Below, piece by piece: positions 1 through 5,053 of a DNA stretch of 5,053 bases (positions within the stretch are counted from its first letter, which is position 1; each line of letters starts with the position of its first letter). Both the position numbers and the translations under genes were made by a program. Source of the DNA: Spirochaetaceae bacterium (GTDB lineage: Bacteria > Spirochaetota > Spirochaetia > DSM-27196 > SLST01); NCBI GenBank assembly GCA_007129695.1, contig SKVA01000155.1, positions 1 to 5,053 on the forward strand, given 5' to 3'. Below the pieces are notes generated by a model. It made no database searches. It was not told the DNA's origin and saw only the letters and a list, made by a program, of their open reading frames with translations.

Positions 1-1651
1 ACTCCGGGGCGGCCAGATCGATCGACACCGGTACGATATCGGCCGGTAGCGGTCGCCTCCCCTGCTCCACGATGCCGTAGCGCGCAAGGAATCGTTCGTC
101 CTGGTAGCGGTAGAGACCGTTCGCGCCGAACGCACCGGTTTCGCTTTCGGTGACGAGCGTACCCCCGCGCTCGACGAACCGGATGATCGCGTCGGCCTGG
201 TGAGGCTCTACGACAATCGCTCGCGGCATGAAGAGCACCGACAGCGCGTCGAGCGCGGCGGTGTGATCCTCTTCGACGACCGTGTACGGGATGCTGTTAC
301 GCAGAAGTGCTCGCGTCAGTCCCTGGATCGCGTGCATCGGTCGCGCCGCGTCTCCGTCCTCGCACCAGCTGTGATAGTACGTTCGCGGGCTGAACCAGAC
401 GCCGACGCGCGCCGGCTCCGGCGCGTACGGTTCCAGGAGCGCGGCTTCTCGCGTGAGGACCTCGCGCATCGCGGTGAGCGCGCGCACGCGCTCGTCGGCG
501 CGTCCGTCGGCGCCGATGATCCCGAATCCGCCCGATTCACGGCCAAAGATCTCATCGCGCCAGCACCAGAACAGGATCGTCTTCGCGCCGGTCGCGAGCC
601 CTGTCCAGATCCACCGCTGCTGAACCGATGCGCTCACCGCGTGCTGCGGCGTGAAGCCGTCGGCCGACCGGCCGCCCTGCAACTCGCTCAGCCACAGCGC
701 CTTGCCGTGCTGCTCGGCCGCGGCGCGCACGAAGTCGATCCGGCTCGTGAAGTCGGTGTGGTCGATGTCCTCCCAGACCGGGAAGCTCGATGTCCCGACG
801 CCGTCGATCGCCTCGGCGAATCCCCAGTCGTTGCCACGGTGCAACGCGGTCGTCGACTCGTCGGCGTGGTAGCTATCGGTGCCGTAAAGAACCGTCGGCT
901 TGCCGCCGTGGACGGTCACCGGTTTGCCGGGGTTGAGATCCTTGACGATCCGGTAGCGCCACCGCGCGTGCTCGACGCTCCGATCGGAGATGAACTCCTC
1001 GAACGCCATCATCTCGGTGTAGACCCGACCCGGGCGCTTACCCGGCACGACCTCGTCCCACCGCGCGTAGCGCCGCTCCCACGCGGCGTTCAGCTCGGCC
1101 AGGCCGCCGTAACGCTGCTCGAGCCACGACCGAAACGCCGACACCGTGTGATCGCAGTAGCAGACCAGTCCGTCGGCGTGCACATTCCAGCGCAGTTCGT
1201 TCCAGACGTCCCAGCCGATCACCGCGTCCGACGACGCGTAGCGCTCGGCGCACGCCGAAAGGAACCGCCCCATGCGGTCGCGTACACCGGGATGGTCGAT
1301 GCAGCCGCCCGGCGTGATCCCGTAGTGGATTTCGCGCCGGTTCGTCGACACGACCTTCTGCCCCATGTTCGTGACCATCTCGGAGTCGGGTACATCGCGA
1401 TGGATCCAGTACGGGTGAACGGCCGCGATCGTACTGAGTACGACCGACAGCCCGTGTCGGCCGGCCGAATCGACCAGTCGATCGTAGTCGGAAAAGTCGA
1501 ACCGCCCGGCTTCGGCCTCGATCCAGCCCCAGACCATCCAGAGCTGCACCGTGTCGAGCCCCGACTCCTTCATCAGCCGAAGGTCGTCGTCCCAGTAGCC
1601 GTCGCGGGGAAAGGGGGGGCGGTAGTACTGCGCGCCGATCGTGATCGCCAT
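1..1651 (-). CDS. Glycoside hydrolase family 42 (beta-galactosidase-like), C-terminus cut off by window edge
   Basis: GH42 enzymes are retaining glycosidases that remove terminal galactose (some act on fucose or arabinopyranose) from oligosaccharides. I read 550 uninterrupted codons on the minus strand from ATG 1651; the frame runs off the left edge. The N-terminal TIM barrel covers roughly residues 5-395. Residues 7-14 (AQYYRPPF) and the following WDDDLRLMKESGLDTVQLW stretch are typical of the family. The predicted acid/base is Glu152 in WDVWNELRW, and the predicted nucleophile is Glu323 in LWLSELQGG. Cys117, Cys164 and Cys166 match the family's structural zinc site. From about residue 414 (ARVGVWFSPRTYY) the trimerisation (A4/42M) domain begins; usual proteins are about 650-700 residues, so 100-150 are missing. 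There is no signal peptide, so it is probably cytoplasmic and acts on imported sugar. The start is chosen by homology; AAGG lies only one base before the ATG, and an in-frame GTG at 1666 is an alternative. It follows the dehydratase gene by 38 bp. The exact substrate is not known. Confidence 0.93.
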   Translation of the reverse strand, partial: MAITIGAQYYRPPFPRDGYWDDDLRLMKESGLDTVQLWMVWGWIEAEAGRFDFSDYDRLVDSAGRHGLSVVLSTIAAVHPYWIHRDVPDSEMVTNMGQKVVSTNRREIHYGITPGGCIDHPGVRDRMGRFLSACAERYASSDAVIGWDVWNELRWNVHADGLVCYCDHTVSAFRSWLEQRYGGLAELNAAWERRYARWDEVVPGKRPGRVYTEMMAFEEFISDRSVEHARWRYRIVKDLNPGKPVTVHGGKPTVLYGTDSYHADESTTALHRGNDWGFAEAIDGVGTSSFPVWEDIDHTDFTSRIDFVRAAAEQHGKALWLSELQGGRSADGFTPQHAVSASVQQRWIWTGLATGAKTILFWCWRDEIFGRESGGFGIIGADGRADERVRALTAMREVLTREAALLEPYAPEPARVGVWFSPRTYYHSWCEDGDAARPMHAIQGLTRALLRNSIPYTVVEEDHTAALDALSVLFMPRAIVVEPHQADAIIRFVERGGTLVTESETGAFGANGLYRYQDERFLARYGIVEQGRRPLPADIVPVSIDLAAPE

Positions 1652-1689
1652 GCCTTGGCATAGCACGCAGCGCGCCCCGGGTCAACGGA

Positions 1690-2919
1690 TCATGGCCAGA
1701 TCAACGTCCCGTCGGGCGACCTGGTCCGGGTCCACTTGGGCGGTACGAGCGCGGGCGGAAACTCAGCTGCCGCGGCCTCGTCAAAGCCGATCCCGAGCCC
1801 CGGCTGATCGGGCGGATAGACCGCGCCGTCGGTGACCTTGAGCACTCCTGGGAACACTCGATCCATGACGGGGGCCGGCTGGTACATCTCCTGGATCCCG
1901 AAGTTCGGCACCGCGAAGTCGAGGTGCACGTTCGCGGCGTGTCCGAACGGAGAGCAGTCGCCGGGGCCGTGCCACGCGGTGCGTACACCGTACGCATCGC
2001 ACAGCGCGGCCAACCGCCGCGCCGGCGTGATCCCGCCGACATGGCTGATGTGGACGCGGATGAAGTCGATGAGCCGATCCTGGATGATCTGAAGCCACTG
2101 CTCGGGCGATGTGAACAGTTCGCCGAGCGCGATCGGCGTCACGCTCGCGTCACGGATGTTTCGAAGCCAGCCGGCCTGATCGGGTGGTACCGGATCCTCC
2201 AGGAAGAACAGGCCGACATCGTCTATCCCTTTGGCGAAGCGTGGAAGCTCACCGACCGGCACGCGCTCGTGAATATCGTGCAGCAGCTCGACATCGGGAC
2301 CGAGTTCGCGCCGGACGTGGTGGAGCATCTCGGTCGCGAGCGCCATGTAGCGGCGCGGATCGATTGGAATGCGATCGTCGACCGGGTCGATCGCGCGGCC
2401 GTCGGTGCTGCTCTCCGCGTTCGCCGACTTCGTCATCGCGCCGGCCGCTCCGTACCCGCCGATCTGGCACCGCACGTAGCGGTGCCCGCTCGCGACGAGC
2501 TTCCGTGCGTTCGCGACCACTTCGGCCAGCGTCGAGCCATCGGCGTGGCGGTAGACATCGACGCGGTCGCGGCACGCGCCGCCCAACAGCTGGTAGAGCG
2601 GCATGCCCGCCTGCTTTCCCTTGATATCCCAGAGCGCCATATCGACGCCACCGATCGCGTTGTTGAGCACCGGTCCGCTTCGCCAGTACGAGTTGGCCAT
2701 CATCAGCCGCCAGAGGTCCTCGATCCGGGACACGTCGCGCCCGACGAGCAGCGGCGACAGATAGCGTTCGACGACGTCGTGCACCGCGCTTGCTCGCTGC
2801 GTGAACGTCGCACAACCGTACCCGGTAAGCCCGGGCTCGGACGTTTCAACCACCACAATCACCAGGTCGATGCCTTCCGGCGCCGTCATCACGGCGCGTA
2901 CCGAACGTATCGTCGTCAT
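1690..2919 (-). CDS. Enolase-superfamily dehydratase, RspA / D-mannonate dehydratase-like
   Basis: The family (ManD/RspA subgroup of the enolase superfamily) dehydrates aldonic acids such as D-mannonate or D-gluconate to 2-keto-3-deoxy-gluconate, using Mg2+; some members have little or no such activity. The 409 residues match the usual length of about 400. The N-terminal capping domain spans residues 1-120 (MTAPEGIDLVIVVVETSEPG is typical) and the barrel follows. Metal ligands are Asp215 and His217's neighbour motif HDIHE, Glu241 in FFLEDP and Glu267 in ALGELF. Acid/base candidates are His217 and His317 (WHGPGD), with Glu344 in NFGIQE. The C-terminal PGLGIGFDE and DGTLIWP also match RspA. The ManD loop Tyr seems absent: the loop after VRCQ reads IGGYGAAGAMTK. 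ATG 2919 is preferred because family proteins begin there; an in-frame GTG at 2982 would add 21 atypical residues and overlaps the exchanger's stop codon. No Shine-Dalgarno sequence is seen at either start. The substrate is uncertain. Confidence 0.92.
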   Translation of the reverse strand: MTTIRSVRAVMTAPEGIDLVIVVVETSEPGLTGYGCATFTQRASAVHDVVERYLSPLLVGRDVSRIEDLWRLMMANSYWRSGPVLNNAIGGVDMALWDIKGKQAGMPLYQLLGGACRDRVDVYRHADGSTLAEVVANARKLVASGHRYVRCQIGGYGAAGAMTKSANAESSTDGRAIDPVDDRIPIDPRRYMALATEMLHHVRRELGPDVELLHDIHERVPVGELPRFAKGIDDVGLFFLEDPVPPDQAGWLRNIRDASVTPIALGELFTSPEQWLQIIQDRLIDFIRVHISHVGGITPARRLAALCDAYGVRTAWHGPGDCSPFGHAANVHLDFAVPNFGIQEMYQPAPVMDRVFPGVLKVTDGAVYPPDQPGLGIGFDEAAAAEFPPALVPPKWTRTRSPDGTLIWP

Positions 2920-2981
2920 GGTCACGGAGGGTATCACGACGCCCGGGCGCGGTCCAGAGCTCACCTCACAGGCCGGCCGCA

Positions 2982-4034
2982 CTACAGAGACGCGACCGGC
3001 AACAGGTATCCGGCGGCGACCGTGATCACGTACGCGACCAGGAGTGCGATCGCGGCGGGTCGGCCGAGTCGGTCGCGCGAGCCGCTGATTCCGAAACGGA
3101 GGACCGCGATCACGAAGATCATCGACGGGAAGTAGAGCCTGAAGAACTCGGGCGGGACGAGCAGCCCGCCCGGAGTAAGCGCGGCGCTCGCACCGGCGAC
3201 AAACAGAACGTTCAGAATGTCGGCCCCGATTACGTTTCCGAGCGCGAGTTCGCCGTGGCCCTTTCTGACCGCGGCTATCGCGGTGACCAGCTCCGGCAGC
3301 GATGTGCCGAGTGCGACGAACGTCGCCGCGATGATCGCGTCAGGGATCCGCAACCGGTGCGCGGTTTCTTCGACCGCGGGGATGAGGATCTGCGAACCAA
3401 CCACGACGAGCGCGATTCCCGCCAGCAGTTTCAGCAGCGACACGACCGGATGCGCCGTCGGATGGATGCGATCCTCTTCGATTGCGATCGGGCCGGCGGC
3501 GCCGGTGGCCGAGTCACGTCGCGACCACGCGATCGACCGCCAGATGTAGAGCACGAGCAGGCAGAGGAAGCCTGCGCCTACCCACTGCGGGATGCGTCCT
3601 CCGTCCGCGAAAACGGTTCGTAGTGACAGGAACGGTAGCGACGCTACGATGAGCAGTCCGGCGCTCCCGACCTGGATCCAGCTCTGCCGGTTCACGACGC
3701 GCTTCTCGATCGGAACCACACCGATGATCGCCGCGAGGCCGAGTATCAGCCCGGTGTCGGCGATGATCGACCCGACCGCGTTTCCGAGCGCCAGGCCGGG
3801 AAGCCCGCGAGCCGCGGCCATGACACTGACCGCGGTCTCCGGCAGCGTAGTGCCGAGGCTCACGATCGTCGCTCCGATCAGCATCTTCGGCACGCCCCAC
3901 GTGACCGAAAGCGCGACCGCCTCATCGACGAGCAGATCGGCACCCTTGACGATCACCGCTAGCGCACCGGCAATAACGACGAGCACGAGCACGATGTGCA
4001 GGTCTACCACGAACGCGGAAACCAGCGATTCCAT
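2982..4034 (-). CDS. Sodium/calcium exchanger (CaCA family) integral membrane protein
   Basis: CaCA proteins exchange Ca2+ (or a similar cation) for Na+ or H+ across the inner membrane. The 350 residues hold two homologous halves of about five membrane helices each, split by a hydrophilic loop at residues 171-195 (SRRDSATG to HPTAHP). The alpha-1 repeat has SLGTTLPE at 59-66 followed by GNAVGSIIADTGL at 84-96. The alpha-2 repeat has ALGTSLPE at 241-248 followed by GNVIGADILNVL at 266-277. The ion-binding Glu66 and Glu248 are present. The usual GSN signature is altered in both repeats (GSI and GAD), so ion selectivity is open. Bacterial relatives such as E. coli YrbG are about 325 residues. 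ATG 4034 is the first start before the first helix; it has no Shine-Dalgarno sequence, but a promoter-like element ends just upstream. It is the first gene of the apparent minus-strand operon, 62 bp from the dehydratase ATG. Confidence 0.93.
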   Translation of the reverse strand: MESLVSAFVVDLHIVLVLVVIAGALAVIVKGADLLVDEAVALSVTWGVPKMLIGATIVSLGTTLPETAVSVMAAARGLPGLALGNAVGSIIADTGLILGLAAIIGVVPIEKRVVNRQSWIQVGSAGLLIVASLPFLSLRTVFADGGRIPQWVGAGFLCLLVLYIWRSIAWSRRDSATGAAGPIAIEEDRIHPTAHPVVSLLKLLAGIALVVVGSQILIPAVEETAHRLRIPDAIIAATFVALGTSLPELVTAIAAVRKGHGELALGNVIGADILNVLFVAGASAALTPGGLLVPPEFFRLYFPSMIFVIAVLRFGISGSRDRLGRPAAIALLVAYVITVAAGYLLPVASL

Positions 4035-4040
4035 ACAGCA

Positions 4041-4069
4041 TTAGTATCCGAAACCCGACGGTGCGTCAA
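4041..4069 (-). promoter_or_regulatory. Putative sigma70-type promoter for the exchanger operon, probably leaderless
   Basis: On the minus strand, TTGACG (4069-4064; five of six matches to the -35 consensus) is followed by GATACTAA (4048-4041). Read as TACTAA at 4046-4041 the spacer is 17 bp, but the match to TATAAT is poor (three of six). Read as GATACT at 4048-4043 it matches four of six, with a short 15-bp spacer. Either reading puts the predicted transcription start at about 4034-4036, at or within two bases of the exchanger ATG. With no Shine-Dalgarno sequence there, this suggests a leaderless mRNA. Seen by eye only. Confidence 0.4.
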
Positions 4070-4131
4070 AACAGCGATTCTTACAGGTACCGGTCAATCG
4101 CCGGCGGATTAGGGCCGATGCTCAGAAGCAG

Positions 4132-4137
4132 AAGGAG
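4132..4137 (+). promoter_or_regulatory. Strong ribosome binding site of the E2-like acyltransferase gene
   Basis: AAGGAG lies six bases before ATG 4144, an ideal match and spacing to the 16S rRNA tail. It fixes the start of the plus-strand gene. It contrasts with the three minus-strand genes, none of which shows a well-placed site. Confidence 0.85.
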
Positions 4138-4143
4138 ACGAGC

Positions 4144-4971
4144 ATGGGACAGGCCGCGATCGAGGTACGTCAACAGATCGCCAGACACGCGAGCATCGAG
4201 CTCGACCGGCACGCGCATCGCGACGCGCGCGTCGTGACGCTGTTGGAGGTGGACGTCACCCGCGCCCGTAGGGCGCTTCGGCATTCGAGCCGGAACGCGC
4301 GCGTCCCGCTGTCGCTCGTTTCCTGGATCGCGAAGCGCGTCGTCGCCGACGCGCCGCACCCCGCGACGGTCACGCTGATGATCGAGCGCAACGTCGACGG
4401 CGACGGTGTTACCGTCCCGTTCCGGATCGACGGCGCCGCGGATCGAACGGTCGCCGACATCGAGCGCGAGATCGGTGGTATCCGAACCTCACCGATCGGG
4501 TCGACCGATCTGCTCCGGGAGCTGCGACCGGGTCCCGGTGGGCTGATGCGCGCGGCGTTCCTTCGCGTGCTTCCCGGTGCTCTGCGCCGGCGCATCGCGC
4601 GGCGCATCGTGCGGCGCGCCGCCGACCGCGCGTGCCACGCCGCGCTGTCGCGCACATTCGTCGTCGATCGCGCTTCGGCAGGACGGATGCGACACGTCAT
4701 CATCACCGCCGGCGGGATGGGTGGCAGGATCCGTGGGTGGTTCATCCCGCGCGCGATCGGCGCGCCGTGCATCGGAATCGGCGCGGTGACGAATCAGGGC
4801 GTCGTACTGAACGGCCGGATCGAGCCGCGTCAGATCCTGTCGCTCACTGTCGTCGCGAGTCGGCGCGCGATCGAGCCCGGCGACGCGTCGCGCTGGATCG
4901 GAGCGCTCGTGCGCGCAATGGAGCGCGGCGCCGACCTACCAGTCGACACTCCCGTCGGCGCGTCGCGTTAG
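4144..4971 (+). CDS. Stand-alone 2-oxo-acid dehydrogenase E2 acyltransferase-like protein with degenerate active site
   Basis: The 275 residues match the catalytic domain of E2 acyltransferases (chloramphenicol acetyltransferase fold) with no lipoyl or subunit-binding domain, as in short E2-like proteins of several high-GC bacteria. Recognisable segments are LLEVDVTRARRALR (33-46), LSLVSWIAKRVVAD (57-69), the VTLMIERNVDGDGVTVPFRI strand pair (76-95), LPGALRRR (143-150), HVIITAGGMGG (184-194), and the C-terminal GRIEPRQILSLTV (224-236). The family catalytic motif DHRxxDG should follow; here it reads SRRAIEPG (239-246), so the catalytic His is Arg240 and the Asp and Gly are also changed. A genuine acyl transfer to lipoate or CoA is therefore doubtful; a structural, regulatory or otherwise changed role is possible. 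It is probably cytoplasmic. Residues 148-159 form a strongly basic, repeat-coded helix. It is divergent from the exchanger operon and need not be functionally tied to it. The start is set by a strong ribosome binding site. Confidence 0.8.
   Translation: MGQAAIEVRQQIARHASIELDRHAHRDARVVTLLEVDVTRARRALRHSSRNARVPLSLVSWIAKRVVADAPHPATVTLMIERNVDGDGVTVPFRIDGAADRTVADIEREIGGIRTSPIGSTDLLRELRPGPGGLMRAAFLRVLPGALRRRIARRIVRRAADRACHAALSRTFVVDRASAGRMRHVIITAGGMGGRIRGWFIPRAIGAPCIGIGAVTNQGVVLNGRIEPRQILSLTVVASRRAIEPGDASRWIGALVRAMERGADLPVDTPVGASR
4589..4624 (+). repeat. Short 12-bp tandem repeat inside the E2-like gene
   Basis: Two near-identical copies, GGCGCATCGCGC (4589-4600) and GGCGCATCGTGC (4601-4612), differ at one base. 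A third decayed copy starts GGCGC (4613-4624). The unit keeps the reading frame and codes for an Arg-Ile-x-Arg pattern (about residues 150-160), giving a basic amphipathic helix. Relatives are also Arg-rich here, so it may be an in-frame local duplication. Confidence 0.55.
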
Positions 4972-5053
4972 GCGCGTCACGCCGCCGCGCGAAAACGACT
5001 CGTGATCGGGGATCGCGGGCGCCGGGGCGGCCGCTGCTGCAGCCGCCGCCGGC

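Noticed and set aside
200..1663. Long plus-strand open frame (487 codons) opposite the GH42 gene
   Set aside because: It is Arg/Asp/Val-rich with no recognisable domain and lies exactly antisense to a clear GH42 coding frame; such frames are common in GC-rich DNA.
1038..1685. Minus-strand 215-codon frame starting MTRGALRAMPRHGD
   Set aside because: It is shifted relative to the GH42 frame, which carries the catalytic motifs. Its composition is Arg/Gly/Ala-rich with no motif.
1924..3135. Plus-strand open frame (403 codons) opposite the dehydratase
   Set aside because: It has low-complexity, Arg-rich composition and no family match, and it crosses from one real antisense gene into the next.
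4096..4110. AATC-N7-GATT imperfect inverted repeat around CGCCGGCG in the divergent region
   Set aside because: Arms of four bases are too short to claim an operator, and no regulator is encoded nearby.
4170..4772. Minus-strand 200-codon frame opposite the E2-like gene
   Set aside because: It is rich in Ser/Arg with no domain, while the plus frame has a good ribosome binding site and family segments.
4971..4983. GGCG-CGTCA-CGCC small hairpin at the stop of the E2-like gene
   Set aside because: The stem has only four base pairs and no T run follows, so it is not a convincing terminator.

Overview
The window is a GC-rich bacterial segment, densely coded, with strong G/C preference at third codon positions and very short intergenic gaps. 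It fits a free-living heterotroph of a high-GC phylum (Chloroflexota, Actinomycetota, Acidobacteriota or similar). The sequence alone does not settle the phylum, and there is no rRNA, tRNA or other marker gene.

Layout. Three genes lie head to tail on the minus strand and read from about 4034 down past position 1. They are a cation/Ca2+ exchanger (4034-2982), an enolase-superfamily sugar-acid dehydratase of the RspA/mannonate dehydratase type (2919-1690), and a glycoside hydrolase family 42 protein (1651 to beyond the left edge, so its C-terminus is missing). The spacing (62 bp, then 38 bp) suggests one operon. The GH42 gene fills the first third of the window; I translated it by hand from the minus strand, where it is an uninterrupted 550-codon frame. 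A 109-bp divergent region (4035-4143) separates this operon from one plus-strand gene (4144-4971). That gene encodes a stand-alone protein related to the catalytic domain of 2-oxo-acid dehydrogenase E2 acyltransferases, in which the catalytic His motif is degraded. The last 82 bases carry no gene I can support.

How the genes may work together. A cytoplasmic GH42 enzyme releases galactose or a related sugar from an imported oligosaccharide. The RspA/ManD-like enzyme would dehydrate an aldonic acid to a 2-keto-3-deoxy acid. Together they look like part of a plant- or algal-polysaccharide or sugar-acid catabolic locus. The exchanger's link to this is unclear, and no sugar transporter or regulator is visible in the window.

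No mobile element, CRISPR array, phage gene or defence system is present. The most interesting points are the altered catalytic loop of the ManD-like enzyme, the loss of the catalytic His in the E2-like protein, and a promoter that appears to start the exchanger mRNA at or next to its ATG (leaderless), opposite a gene with a textbook ribosome binding site.
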